Source: Microbacter sp049976245
GTDB lineage: Bacteria > Bacteroidota > Bacteroidia > Bacteroidales > Paludibacteraceae
NCBI GenBank assembly: GCA_049976245.1
Contig: JBMFIQ010000007.1
Location: 1 to 64,000 of the forward strand
Reading direction: 5' to 3'
Length of the DNA stretch: 64,000 bases
How positions within the stretch are numbered: the first letter of the stretch is position 1; every line of letters starts with the position of its first letter. The position numbers and the translations under genes were made by a program. The notes under the pieces are model-generated. The model was not told the origin of the DNA, did not search any database, and saw nothing but the letters and a program-made list of their open reading frames with translations. Positions 33,570-42,863 of this stretch are shown one piece after another.

Positions 33570-36500
33570 ATGAGTATTTATAAATCATCAGTAAACAATC
33601 CGATCACCACGATGATGATCTTTACGGGGATCATCATTTTTGGATTGTATTCGTTAACGCGCCTTCCGATCGACTTTTATCCGAAAATGGATTTGCCGAT
33701 GATTTCGGTAGTGACCACTTACAACGGCGCGAACGCTTCGGACATTGAAACCAACATTACCAAGCCTTTGGAAGATGCCTTAAACAGCATTGAGGGACTA
33801 AAAACGCTGACTTCCACGTCGCAGGATAATCTTTCGGTCATTACTATGGAGTTTGAATGGGGAACCAATCTGGATGAGTCCATGAATGATGTGCGAACGG
33901 CTATTGACGGCGTTTATCCCAATTTGCCTGACGGATGTCAACGGCCTGCCGTCATTAAATTCAGCACCAGCATGATGCCGATTTTGATGTATTCGGTGAC
34001 GGCGCAGGAAAGTTACCCCGGTTTGTCAAAAATCATCAACGATAAGATTGTCAATCCATTGAATCGTATCGATGGCGTTGGTTCGGTAACCATGAACGGT
34101 GCTCCACAACGAACCATTTATGTGGATGTGGATAAAAATAAATTGGCTGCTTATCATTTGAGCATTGAACAAGTGGGAAATGCCATTGGGGTGCGCAATG
34201 TGAACACACCATCGGGAGATATTAAAATGGGAACGATGGATTATCAATTGCGCATCGAAGGACAATTTAAGGAGAGTAATGAGATTCGCAATGTGGTGGT
34301 AGCCACTCAAAATGGTGCTCAAATCTTGGTCAAAGATTTGGCTACAGTGCGCGATACGTTGAAAGATGCTACCATGATTACCAAAGAAAACGGTAAAAAC
34401 GGCATTCAACTCATGGTGTTGAAGCAATCGGGAGCCAATACCGTTTCGGTAGCTAACGATGTGAAAGCCATGATGAAACAAATTGTCAAGACATTGCCTT
34501 CCGATGTCGAAGTGAAAGAAGTGTTCAATTCAGCCTCTTTCATTCAAGGGTCAGTGACCAATTTGTCGGATGCATTGCTTTTTGCTTTGATATTTGTGGC
34601 AGGCGTTGTGTTCTTCTTTTTAGGCCGATGGCGAGCCACGTTTATCGTCTTGTTAACCATTCCGGTTTCGCTTATCACAGCGCTTATTTATCTGTCCTTA
34701 ACCGGCAATTCATTGAACATCATTTCGTTGTCATCTCTTTCCATTGCCATTGGGATGGTTGTTGACGATGCCATTGTGGTGTTGGAAAACATTACCAAAC
34801 ACATTGAGCGAGGTACCAGTCCGCGTGATGCTGCTATTTATGCGACAAACGAAGTGTGGTTGGCTGTTATTGTGACAACGATGGTGGTGGTGGCGGTCTT
34901 TTTGCCGTTGACCTTCATCAGCGGAATCACAGGGGTGATGTTTAACCAATTGGGTTGGATTGTCTCCATAACAGTGGTTACTTCCACGTTGGCAGCCATT
35001 ACCATTACACCGATGTTGTCGTCGCGGTTGTTGAAGTTGAAAGAACACTCAGAACAGTCGGTTTCCCGTTTCAGTTGGGATCACACCGTCGGGAAATGGC
35101 TTGAACGCTTGGATCATCGATATGAACGTACGCTCCATTGGTCTTTGGGACATAAAAAATGGGTCTTGGGTGGAGCCGTGCTCATTTTAGGAATATCGGT
35201 CTTTTTAGCTCAATTTATTGGGACGGAGTTTCTGCCAAATTCCGATCAGAGCCGCTTGCAGATAACGGCTCAGCTGGCTCCGGGAACGCGCGTGGAAGTC
35301 ACTTCGCAAACAGCCCGAAAGATTGAACAGATTCTGGCTCAAAAAGCGCCTGAAGTGGAATTGGTCACCACAGCCGTGGGTGCTAATGATCAAGGAGGAA
35401 TTGCTGCAATCTTCAATTCATCAGCCGGCAGCAACATCATCAACATGACTGTGCGTCTAAAACCCATTGAGGATCGCAAACGTTCCGATGTGCAAATTGC
35501 CGATGCCATTCGGCCTTACATTGCTCAAATGCCTGAAGTGATCAATTATCACATTGCCACGGGAGGAATTTCTTTTGGGACTTCTTCCACGTTCGATATT
35601 GAAATTTACGGATATGATTTTAATGAAACCAATCGATTGGCAAAGCAAATAAAACAGTCAGTGGAAGGATTGGAAGGTGTTCGCGATGTTCAGATCAGTC
35701 GAAAGGATGATCAACCTGAACTCGAAATTTCGTTGGATCGGCAGAAATTAGCCATGTACGGATTAACCAACGTGGGGGTTTCCACCATGATTCATGATTT
35801 TGTTAATGGAATGACAGCCAGTAAGTTTCATGAAGAAGGAGATGAATACGACATTATTGTTCGACTGAAGGGAGATGCCCGAAATTCTATCACCGCATTG
35901 CAGGAAATGCTCATTCCGACGCCACAGGGTCAAAATGTTGCTTTGAAAGAATTGGGAACCATTACTGAATATTGGGCACCGCCAAACATTGATCACAAAG
36001 CCAAGCAACGGATTGTGACGGTTTCCATTACGCCGGTTAATGTCTCTTTGGATAAATTGGCTACGGAAGTGAAGGGTGTGATTGCAAAATTGAATGTTCC
36101 ATCGGATGTGCAAATTGTGTTGGGCGGGATGTACAAAGATCAACAGGATTCATTCAGGGATTTGGGTTTGTTGCTTGTTTTAGTCATCTTGTTGGTATTC
36201 ATTGTGATGGCATCACAGTTTGAGTCGTTTTCCAAACCTTTTGCCATCATGTTTTCCATTCCGTTTGCCTTCACCGGGGTCATTCTTGCTTTGTTGATCA
36301 CCGGAACAAACTTGGGGATGATTGCGGCATTGGGATCGGTGCTGCTGGTGGGAATTGTGGTCAAAAACGGTATTGTGATGGTCGATTTTATCAATTTGCT
36401 TCGTGACAGAGGATTGGCATTGAACGAAGCCATTGAAAAAGGAGGACGTTCGCGTTTGCGTCCCGTATTGATGACTGCTTCGGCCACTTTCTTAGGAATG

Positions 36501-36710
36501 GTTCCGATGGCTTTAAGCGTTGGTGATGGAGCTGAAACCTGGACTCCAATGGGAATCACGGTTATTGGAGGATTGATTTTTTCAACGCTTGTGACTTTGA
36601 TTATTGTACCAGTCATGTACGCCATTCTGTCAAAACGCGGCGAGCGGGACAAAGAATCGTTGGTCAGAAAAGAATTCCATTTTATGGACGATTTATTGGA
36701 TAAAGATTAA
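33570..36710 (+). CDS. RND efflux transporter permease (HAE1/AcrB type)
   Basis: 1046 residues, full length for AcrB-like pumps. The N-terminal helix opens with SIYKSSVNNPITTMMIF and the segment FYPKMDLPMISV is typical. The TM4 proton-relay aspartates are in GMVVDDAIVVLENI. Two large periplasmic loops and 12 predicted membrane helices are present, and the second repeat ends with GIVVKNGIVMVDFINLLRDRG. It is driven by proton motive force and exports drugs or other amphiphiles. Third structural gene of the tetR-tolC-MFP-RND operon; a PG0541-like gene follows. Confidence 0.95.
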   Translation: MSIYKSSVNNPITTMMIFTGIIIFGLYSLTRLPIDFYPKMDLPMISVVTTYNGANASDIETNITKPLEDALNSIEGLKTLTSTSQDNLSVITMEFEWGTNLDESMNDVRTAIDGVYPNLPDGCQRPAVIKFSTSMMPILMYSVTAQESYPGLSKIINDKIVNPLNRIDGVGSVTMNGAPQRTIYVDVDKNKLAAYHLSIEQVGNAIGVRNVNTPSGDIKMGTMDYQLRIEGQFKESNEIRNVVVATQNGAQILVKDLATVRDTLKDATMITKENGKNGIQLMVLKQSGANTVSVANDVKAMMKQIVKTLPSDVEVKEVFNSASFIQGSVTNLSDALLFALIFVAGVVFFFLGRWRATFIVLLTIPVSLITALIYLSLTGNSLNIISLSSLSIAIGMVVDDAIVVLENITKHIERGTSPRDAAIYATNEVWLAVIVTTMVVVAVFLPLTFISGITGVMFNQLGWIVSITVVTSTLAAITITPMLSSRLLKLKEHSEQSVSRFSWDHTVGKWLERLDHRYERTLHWSLGHKKWVLGGAVLILGISVFLAQFIGTEFLPNSDQSRLQITAQLAPGTRVEVTSQTARKIEQILAQKAPEVELVTTAVGANDQGGIAAIFNSSAGSNIINMTVRLKPIEDRKRSDVQIADAIRPYIAQMPEVINYHIATGGISFGTSSTFDIEIYGYDFNETNRLAKQIKQSVEGLEGVRDVQISRKDDQPELEISLDRQKLAMYGLTNVGVSTMIHDFVNGMTASKFHEEGDEYDIIVRLKGDARNSITALQEMLIPTPQGQNVALKELGTITEYWAPPNIDHKAKQRIVTVSITPVNVSLDKLATEVKGVIAKLNVPSDVQIVLGGMYKDQQDSFRDLGLLLVLVILLVFIVMASQFESFSKPFAIMFSIPFAFTGVILALLITGTNLGMIAALGSVLLVGIVVKNGIVMVDFINLLRDRGLALNEAIEKGGRSRLRPVLMTASATFLGMVPMALSVGDGAETWTPMGITVIGGLIFSTLVTLIIVPVMYAILSKRGERDKESLVRKEFHFMDDLLDKD

Positions 36711-36810
36711 ACCACATGAGTTTTTCTTGGAAAGAATTAAAAATGAATAAAAAAATGATGTTGTGCGAATGAAAGTTTCGTCTGATCATTACAATTAAAA
36801 TCATTAACGA

Positions 36811-36896
36811 ATGAAACGAGCCAATAAAAAACCTATGTTCAGGAGAGTGATCCTTTGGCGAGTTCCATACGACCTTTAAAAATCAACCATTTACGT
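36811..36896 (+). repeat. Leader repeat copy C (upstream of the PG0541-like gene)
   Basis: Begins ATGAAACGAGCCAATAAAAA, contains CTTTGGCGAGTTCCATACG and ends at TTTACGT directly before the ATG. A 1-nt difference breaks the peptide frame from its own ATG, but the frame equivalent to copies A and B (YVQESDPLASSIRPL) is open and runs in frame into the downstream gene. Lies in the RND-PG0541 gap in gene orientation. Confidence 0.75.
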
Positions 36897-37190
36897 ATGA
36901 AAGCAGTATATATTGTTTTTAATCAGTCAAATACTGAACGGGTAAAGTTTATGCTCGATAAATTGTCGGTTCGTGGTTACAGTTGGTGGGCCGATGTTCA
37001 GGGGCAGGGATCGGTCAGTGGAACTCCACATTTTGGAACGCATACCTGGCCTGAAATGAATTCGGCGGTTCTTGCCGTTGTGGACGAAGCGAAGGTCCCT
37101 CTCATTTTGCAAGCCGTCAAAAGAATTGATGAGATAAACCTCGAGGTTGGCATTCGTGCTTTTGTCTGGAACATCGAAGAGGTTTATTGA
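36897..37190 (+). CDS. PG0541-like, transporter-associated small protein
   Basis: 97 residues from ATG 36897 (MKAVYIVFNQSNTERVKFML). It resembles the small PII/CutA-sized proteins that follow RND efflux genes in Bacteroidales, of which Porphyromonas gingivalis PG0541 is the named example; the conserved core is GTHTWPEMNSAVLAVVDE and the end is VGIRAFVWNIEE. It probably forms a ferredoxin-like fold and may sense a ligand or regulate the pump, but no activity is established. Lies 186 nt after the RND gene, with repeat copy C in the gap. The frame is open upstream into the repeat, yet without a start codon. Confidence 0.75.
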   Translation: MKAVYIVFNQSNTERVKFMLDKLSVRGYSWWADVQGQGSVSGTPHFGTHTWPEMNSAVLAVVDEAKVPLILQAVKRIDEINLEVGIRAFVWNIEEVY

Positions 37191-37233
37191 GATTGAAACA
37201 GGATAAATTCCGGCATTTTAACTTGAAAAATAA

Positions 37234-37271
37234 AAGAGGCTGTCAGCGTGCGATCACGCCGACAGCCTCTT
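37234..37271 (-). terminator. Terminator of clpB
   Basis: 11-bp stem (AAGAGGCTGTC with GACAGCCTCTT) extended by GCGTG/CACGC after one mismatch, CGAT loop. On the minus strand it is followed by TTTTATTTTTC; the plus side lacks a T run. Confidence 0.85.
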
Positions 37272-37289
37272 GGGTTTATATCAGGAAGT

Positions 37290-39878
37290 TCAATTGCCGA
37301 ATGTCAGAACGCCGTTTTGTGCGTCGATCACGATGGGCTTATTTCGATCGATGGTTTGGGCGATAAGCCGTTTGCTCAATTCATTCAGCACATTACGTTG
37401 GATGACCCGTTTAACCGGTCGTGCACCAAACTGAGGATCAAAGCCTTCTTTGGCAATTTCCGTCAAGGCAGCTTCGGTAAGTTCAAGGGTCACACCATTG
37501 GCTTTCAATTGAGCTTGAATCCGTTCAATCTGCAATTTGACAATTTGTTTAATCTCTTGCTCGTTCAACGGAGCAAACATCACCAATTCATCTACACGAT
37601 TTAGAAATTCTGGTCGGATGGTTTGTTTTAGCATCTCAAACACTTCATTTTTGGTTCGTTCAATGATCTCTTCGCGATTGAAGGCCGTCATTCGGGCAAA
37701 ATTTTCACGAATGAGGTTAGATCCCAAATTGGAAGTCATGATGATGATAGTATTTTTGAAATTTACCGTTCTTCCTTTGTTGTCGGTTAACCTTCCATCG
37801 TCAAGCACCTGCAACAAAACGTTGAATACATCGGGGTGTGCTTTTTCAATTTCGTCAAACAACACCACCGAATAGGGTTTTCGACGAATGGCTTCGGTCA
37901 GTTGTCCTCCTTCATCGTATCCCACGTAGCCGGGAGGCGATCCAATCAAGCGGGTTACCGAAAATTTTTCTTGATATTCCGACATGTCGATGCGGGTCAT
38001 CATGTTTTCATCGTCAAACAGGAATTCGGCTAAGGCTTTGGCCAGCTCTGTTTTGCCCACACCGGTGGTTCCCAAAAAGATGAACGATCCGATGGGACGT
38101 TTTGGGTCACTCAATCCGGCACGGCTGCGTCGCACGGCGTCAGCAACTACCTGAATGGCCTCGTCTTGTCCAATGACGCGTTGATGGAGCTCTTCTTCGA
38201 GATGCAACAGCTTGTCCTTTTCGGCCTGCAACATCTTGCTGACGGGAATTCCGGTCCAACGAGAAACCACGTCGGCAATGTCTTCGGCGTCCACTTCTTC
38301 TTTGATCATGGGCGAATTAGCTTGGAGACTTTTCAGTTTTTCCATATTTTCAGCGTTGATGCGCTCCAATTCTTTGATTTTACCGTACCGAATTTCGGCT
38401 ACTTTGCCGTAATCGCCTTCTCGTTCTGCTTTGTCGGCTTCAAACTTCAGGTTCTCAATTTCAATTTTGGCTTGTTGGATGCGATTCATCACCTCTTTTT
38501 CCGACATCCATTTGGCTTTGCTTTGGTTTTCCTGTTCTTTGAGTTCGGCAATTTCACGGCTTAATTGTTCCAGCTTAAAGGTGTCGTTTTCACGTTTAAT
38601 GGCTTCCCGTTCGATTTCCAGTTGTTTAATTCTGCGCGATATTTCATCCAGTTCTTCAGGCACCGAATCCACCTGCAGCCGTAAACGGGCAGCGGCTTCG
38701 TCCATCAGGTCAATGGCTTTGTCGGGCAGGAATCGATCGGTGATGTATCGGCTCGACAATTCCACGGCGGCAATGATGGCTTCGTCTTTGATGCGGACTT
38801 TATGATGGTTTTCGTAACGTTCTTTCAGCCCGCGAAGAATCGAAATGGCATCAGCCTCATCGGGTTCGTTCACCATAACAATTTGGAAACGACGTTCCAG
38901 TGCCTTGTCTTTTTCGAAATATTTTTGATATTCGTTGAGCGTAGTGGCTCCAATGGCACGGAGTTCACCTCTTGCCAACGCCGGTTTCAGAATATTGGCA
39001 GCATCCATGGCGCCTTCACTTTTGCCTGCTCCCACCAGCGTATGAATTTCGTCGATGAATAAAATGATGGATCCGTCGGACTGAATCACTTCGTTGACAA
39101 CCGATTTGAGTCGTTCTTCAAATTCGCCTTTGTATTTTGCGCCTGCAATCAATGCGCCCATGTCGAGCGAAAAGAGTTGTTTCGATTTCAAATTTTCAGG
39201 AACATCACCCCGTACAATGCGGTGAGCCAATCCTTCGGCAATGGCTGTTTTGCCCGTTCCGGGTTCGCCAATCAGGATGGGATTGTTTTTGGTGCGTCGG
39301 CTGAGGATTTGTAAAACCCGCCGAATTTCTTCATCACGTCCAATGACGGGATCCAACTTGCCCGTGCGTGCACGTTCATTCAGATTGATGGCATATTTGT
39401 TCAGTGCATTGTAGGTTTCTTCGGCTGATGGATCGGTCACTTTGTTGCCTTTGCGCAACTCCGCTATGGCCGAACGCAAAGCGGTTTCAGTCATGCCGGC
39501 GTCTTTCAACAGCGTTGAAATCTGATTCTTTTCGGTCAATAAGGCCAACAAAATAAATTCTAACGAAACATATTGATCTCCTTCTTTGGTCGAGTAATCA
39601 ATGGCTTTTTGCAATACCGCATTGGTTTCGCGACTCAAATAGGGATCTCCTCCGGTCACTTTCGGAAAAGCGTCGATCATCTGATCAACGGTTGTACGGA
39701 TCATGTTTCCGTTAAGGCCTAATTTCCCAAAGATGAAGTTGGTGACATCTTCCCCCACTTTGAGAATGGCCTTCAAAAGATGTGCTGTTTCAATGGATTG
39801 CTGATTCTTGCTTTGTGCTAAATCAATGGCTTCCTGTACAGCTTCTTGTGATTTGATTGTGAAATTATTAAAGTTCAT
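37290..39878 (-). CDS. clpB: ClpB chaperone (disaggregase)
   Basis: 862 residues with complete ClpB order: N domain (1-145), AAA-1 with Walker A GEPGTGKT (204-211) and IILFIDEIHTLVGAG, a long coiled-coil M domain (about 400-530, Glu/Lys-rich), AAA-2 with GTTGVGKT (about 605), SVVLFDEIEKAH, and a C-terminal D2-small domain. The M domain separates it from ClpA/ClpC; there is no ClpP-loop motif. Works with DnaK to rescue aggregated proteins. Single gene with a strong terminator. An AATGTCAT-ATGACATT dyad about 105 nt upstream could be a control site. Confidence 0.97.
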   Translation of the reverse strand: MNFNNFTIKSQEAVQEAIDLAQSKNQQSIETAHLLKAILKVGEDVTNFIFGKLGLNGNMIRTTVDQMIDAFPKVTGGDPYLSRETNAVLQKAIDYSTKEGDQYVSLEFILLALLTEKNQISTLLKDAGMTETALRSAIAELRKGNKVTDPSAEETYNALNKYAINLNERARTGKLDPVIGRDEEIRRVLQILSRRTKNNPILIGEPGTGKTAIAEGLAHRIVRGDVPENLKSKQLFSLDMGALIAGAKYKGEFEERLKSVVNEVIQSDGSIILFIDEIHTLVGAGKSEGAMDAANILKPALARGELRAIGATTLNEYQKYFEKDKALERRFQIVMVNEPDEADAISILRGLKERYENHHKVRIKDEAIIAAVELSSRYITDRFLPDKAIDLMDEAAARLRLQVDSVPEELDEISRRIKQLEIEREAIKRENDTFKLEQLSREIAELKEQENQSKAKWMSEKEVMNRIQQAKIEIENLKFEADKAEREGDYGKVAEIRYGKIKELERINAENMEKLKSLQANSPMIKEEVDAEDIADVVSRWTGIPVSKMLQAEKDKLLHLEEELHQRVIGQDEAIQVVADAVRRSRAGLSDPKRPIGSFIFLGTTGVGKTELAKALAEFLFDDENMMTRIDMSEYQEKFSVTRLIGSPPGYVGYDEGGQLTEAIRRKPYSVVLFDEIEKAHPDVFNVLLQVLDDGRLTDNKGRTVNFKNTIIIMTSNLGSNLIRENFARMTAFNREEIIERTKNEVFEMLKQTIRPEFLNRVDELVMFAPLNEQEIKQIVKLQIERIQAQLKANGVTLELTEAALTEIAKEGFDPQFGARPVKRVIQRNVLNELSKRLIAQTIDRNKPIVIDAQNGVLTFGN

Positions 39879-39980
39879 CGTTGTAATCGTAAATCTGTTT
39901 TGCTATTTTTTTGAACAAATTGTTTGCCAAACGGGATGAGTGATTTGATGTGTCAAAATGACGTTATTTTATGAAGATTA

Positions 39981-39996
39981 AATGTCATAATGACAT
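39981..39996. promoter_or_regulatory. Dyad upstream of clpB
   Basis: AATGTCATAATGACATT, an almost perfect palindrome, about 105 nt upstream of the clpB start. Possible operator; it does not match the CIRCE sequence. Confidence 0.3.
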
Positions 39997-40112
39997 TTTA
40001 TTATTTGCAAAAAGCATCTATGAGCTTTCTGCTGAGTGATTTTTATGAGGAAACGACGCTGTTCACATCGGTTGGATCATTGAGGAAATCATGGATCGTT
40101 ATGTTTGTTGGT

Positions 40113-40464
40113 CTTAGGGGCAATCATATCCCTTATCAATTTGGATTACAAGGTGTCATGTGGATCCTGAATGGTTCCAGGTCTCAATGTTATCTCAATA
40201 ATTCAACTCTCGCATGTTCATTACAAGGAGCTTCTGCCCCTTAACCCTGACTTACTTTTTGTCCCCGCAAGTGGGATGTTCCATTTAACACAAAAAGTAA
40301 GCGAATGGAACAATTCGATGTAGCGGATAATGTCAAAATTCCGTACGCCTCGCTTGAAAAAAGTCTGGATGAAGGCTTAAATCGTCTAACTCGCTCCTTC
40401 GTCGCTCAAACAGGGACGATTTGTTATTGCCTTCATCCCTTATTTTTCGGCTCGCCGGACGAGG
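40113..40464. repeat. Large structured palindromic region
   Basis: Three inverted structures follow one another: TTAGGGGCA (40113-40122) mirrored by TGCCCCTTAA (40235-40243); CTTACTTTTTGT (40251-40262) with ACAAAAAGTAAG (40290-40301); and nested arms GGATGAAGGC (40367-40376) plus AAATCGTC (40379-40386) with GACGATTT (40415-40422) plus GCCTTCATCC (40429-40438), enclosed by CCTCG/CGAGG. The inner loop contains CTCGCTCCTTCGTCGCTCAA. It resembles a palindromic element I recall from intergenic regions of other Bacteroidota. No protein is encoded. It may be a non-autonomous mobile or structured RNA element. Confidence 0.55.
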
Positions 40465-40620
40465 TCAATCCCTAATCAAAGATCTTTTGTAAAAAATATT
40501 TTACTTCAACTAAAAATGCATCAATAAGATAAGTCAATCATTTTTTTCTTTCAATGTCAAAGTTATAAGAGGCTAATTATCAAATTAAATTCATATAATC
40601 ATACTTGGAAATCAAATCAT

Positions 40621-40704
40621 TATTCGCTTGCGAAAATTGAATTAATCAATATTCATTTAAACATATTTGAGTATCATATGTTTATCCGCTTGCGAAAGTT
40701 GAAT
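40621..40704 (+). promoter_or_regulatory. Tandem direct repeats, candidate MarR operators
   Basis: TATTCGCTTGCGAAAATTGAAT at 40621 and TATCCGCTTGCGAAAGTTGAAT at 40683, 62 bp apart, each containing the small dyad CGC-TT-GCG. They lie 123-206 nt upstream of the MarR start, a suitable place for autoregulation. Confidence 0.5.
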
Positions 40705-40826
40705 CAAATTATGGAATTGCACATTTCAAAGAATAAATACGTTAAAAAAAATAAATATTTATTTGTTGTTGATTATAATGAATATTTTTGCATGGTTGTT
40801 TATGCAACTGTGATTAAAATAACTAT

Positions 40827-41261
40827 ATGGCACATATACAAGAAGATGAGATATTTACTATTCTAACGGGTAAAATATCTGCTGCAATAAATCGTACTTT
40901 TTTAAGTGCCTTTGCGCAAAATGGCATTAAAATTACCACTGAACAATGGACAGTCTTAGCTTGTTTATGGAAACAAGACAAAGTTACACAACAGGCACTT
41001 TGTCAACTTACATTAAAAAATAAACCCAGCATGACACGATTAATTGACAATTTGGAAAAAAGACAATTGGTTCGTCGTATGCCTGATATCAATGATCGAC
41101 GGAACAATCTGATTTATCTCACGGATGCTGGAAAAGAGTTACAATACACTACAACCTTAGTTGTACAAGTAGTAGCCAACAAAACCCTTCGTGACATTAG
41201 CGAAGAAGAATTAGACATTAGCAGACAAGTACTCAAAAAAATCATGAGTAATCTTCAATGA
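40827..41261 (+). CDS. MarR family transcriptional regulator
   Basis: 144 residues. Winged helix-turn-helix in the centre: TEQWTVLACLWKQDKVTQQA then LTLKNKPSMTRLIDNLEKR (recognition helix) and the wing MPDINDRRNNLIYLTDAGK with the DxRxxxxxLT pattern of MarR. Flanking helices give the dimer interface. First gene of a tolC-hlyD-ABC permease group (64 nt to the next ATG), so it probably represses this exporter and responds to an unknown small molecule. Upstream direct repeats may be its binding sites. Confidence 0.92.
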   Translation: MAHIQEDEIFTILTGKISAAINRTFLSAFAQNGIKITTEQWTVLACLWKQDKVTQQALCQLTLKNKPSMTRLIDNLEKRQLVRRMPDINDRRNNLIYLTDAGKELQYTTTLVVQVVANKTLRDISEEELDISRQVLKKIMSNLQ

Positions 41262-41325
41262 TTTTTTTATAATATAATAGTTGCATAAGCAACCAAATGG
41301 CATATTCATTCAACTCAATTTAAAT

Positions 41326-42828
41326 ATGAAGAAAGTTTCATTCTTGTTTTTAGCCTTTATTGTTTGTATTCCTTTGGTTAATGGCAAAACGCTCACAATA
41401 GATGAATGCAGACAATTAGCGTTAGAGCACAACAAAACATTGCAGATAGCCAATGAGAATTTAAAAGCTGCGCAACAGTTAAAAGCAGCTGCATTCACAC
41501 AATTTTTTCCCAATTTTTCAGCCAATGCAGGGTATACATGGAATCAAAAAAACATATCGTTATTATCAGAAGATGCCTTGTTGCCGGTAGGTACCAAAAT
41601 GAGTGATGGTTCATTTGGTTTTAATCCAAATCAGATTTCGAACCAATGGACACAGGTGAATGGAGAACCAGTTCCTTTGGATCAAAATGGGAATCCTTTC
41701 AATCCCAAAACCGATCCTTCGAAGATAGAATGGAAAAATTATGCACTTCTTCCTAAATCCGCTTTGGAGTACGACATTCGAAATGTATTTGTAGGTGGCA
41801 TCGGGTTTATTCAACCACTTTTTATGGGAGGCAAGATTAGAGAGTTGTATCATTTAGCCGGTTATGGAGAAAAACTGGCAGAAGCACAAAAAGCACAAAA
41901 AGTTTCCGACATCCTTATTAACGTGGATGAAGCCTACTGGTTAGTCATTTCCGTAGAAAATAAAGTGGCTTTAGCTAAGCAGTATCATGATTTGGTGGCG
42001 AAAGTCGATTCAAACGTTCAGGTAATGATTGGTGAAGGCGTGACAACAAAAGCGGATGGTCTGAAGGTTCGTGTCAAACTCAATGAAGCTGATCTAGCCT
42101 TAACGAAAGCTGAAGATGGGCTTAAGCTTTCACACATGGCGCTCAATCAATTGTGTGGATTGCCTTTGGATAGTACTTATCACTTGGCGGATGAGAATCT
42201 GCAAACCGTTTCCATTACCCCACAGTTGATTCCAATAGAGCAGGCCTTAGCCAACAGACCGGAGATAAAAGTATTGACACAAATGGAAAATATGGCCAGA
42301 TCCAATGAGAAAATCACTTTTTCACGCTTTCTGCCTAATATTGCATTGACAGGGAACTATCTGGTTTCAAATCCAAATTCTTATAATGGATATGAAAACA
42401 AATTTGGTGGTATGTTCACTGTTGGCGTTGTGGCCTCAGTACCGCTTTTTCACTTTGGGGACAAAATTCACACTTTGAGTGCTGCAAAATCTCAATTACG
42501 CATGGCAAGACTTGAAAAAGAAGATGCCGAAGAAAAGATCACCCTGCAAATCAAACAAAACACTTACAAAACAGTAGAAAGCATTAAAAAACAAATAACT
42601 GCAAAGCATAATATGGAAGTTGCAACTGAAAATTTGAGATGTGCCAATGAAGGATTTACATCAGGCGTTCTCACATCGACAGATATTTTAGAAGCAGAAA
42701 CCGCATGGTTGTCGGCTCAGTCCGATTACATTGATGCAACCATTGATGTAAAACTTTGTAACCTTTATTTAGAAAAAGCGTTAGGCACTTTGCTTGTACC
42801 AAGCAACCATCATGTTCAAGCCAAATAA
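41326..42828 (+). CDS. TolC-family outer membrane protein
   Basis: 500 residues from ATG 41326; the earlier in-frame TTG lacks a signal. Signal peptide about 1-20 (ends VNGKT). The OEP signature opens with LTIDECRQLALEHNKTLQIA, with coiled-coil helices around 40-75, 210-260 and 390-470. A proline/asparagine-rich insert near 90-140 is not part of the usual core. Outer-membrane channel for the HlyD-ABC system encoded next (35 nt gap). Distinct from the TolC-like protein at 31 kb. Confidence 0.88.
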   Translation: MKKVSFLFLAFIVCIPLVNGKTLTIDECRQLALEHNKTLQIANENLKAAQQLKAAAFTQFFPNFSANAGYTWNQKNISLLSEDALLPVGTKMSDGSFGFNPNQISNQWTQVNGEPVPLDQNGNPFNPKTDPSKIEWKNYALLPKSALEYDIRNVFVGGIGFIQPLFMGGKIRELYHLAGYGEKLAEAQKAQKVSDILINVDEAYWLVISVENKVALAKQYHDLVAKVDSNVQVMIGEGVTTKADGLKVRVKLNEADLALTKAEDGLKLSHMALNQLCGLPLDSTYHLADENLQTVSITPQLIPIEQALANRPEIKVLTQMENMARSNEKITFSRFLPNIALTGNYLVSNPNSYNGYENKFGGMFTVGVVASVPLFHFGDKIHTLSAAKSQLRMARLEKEDAEEKITLQIKQNTYKTVESIKKQITAKHNMEVATENLRCANEGFTSGVLTSTDILEAETAWLSAQSDYIDATIDVKLCNLYLEKALGTLLVPSNHHVQAK

Positions 42829-42863
42829 CAAACAAATAATTTATCACTGTAATATATTTCATA

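Larger units (their letters stand above)
39879..40826. other. 948-nt gap between clpB and marR-like gene
   Basis: Holds the dyad at 39981, the structured palindromic region at 40113-40464, an A/T-rich part, and two direct repeats at 40619-40704. No credible protein gene; an 84-codon ORF at 39990 and a 62-codon ORF at 40678 cross the repeats and show no family features. Confidence 0.6.

Noticed and set aside
36140..36652. 170-codon minus-strand ORF opposite the RND gene
   Set aside because: Mirror of membrane-helix codons; no domain and no promoter.
39990..40244. 84-codon ORF in the clpB-marR gap
   Set aside because: Runs into the structured palindromic region; no similarity to a known family and no promoter.
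40251..40301. CRISPR repeat or attachment site at the 12-bp inverted repeat
   Set aside because: Only one copy; no spacers, no integrase gene, and no flanking direct repeat.
40113..40464. Insertion sequence
   Set aside because: No transposase reading frame and no target-site duplication could be identified; kept only as a structured repeat region.
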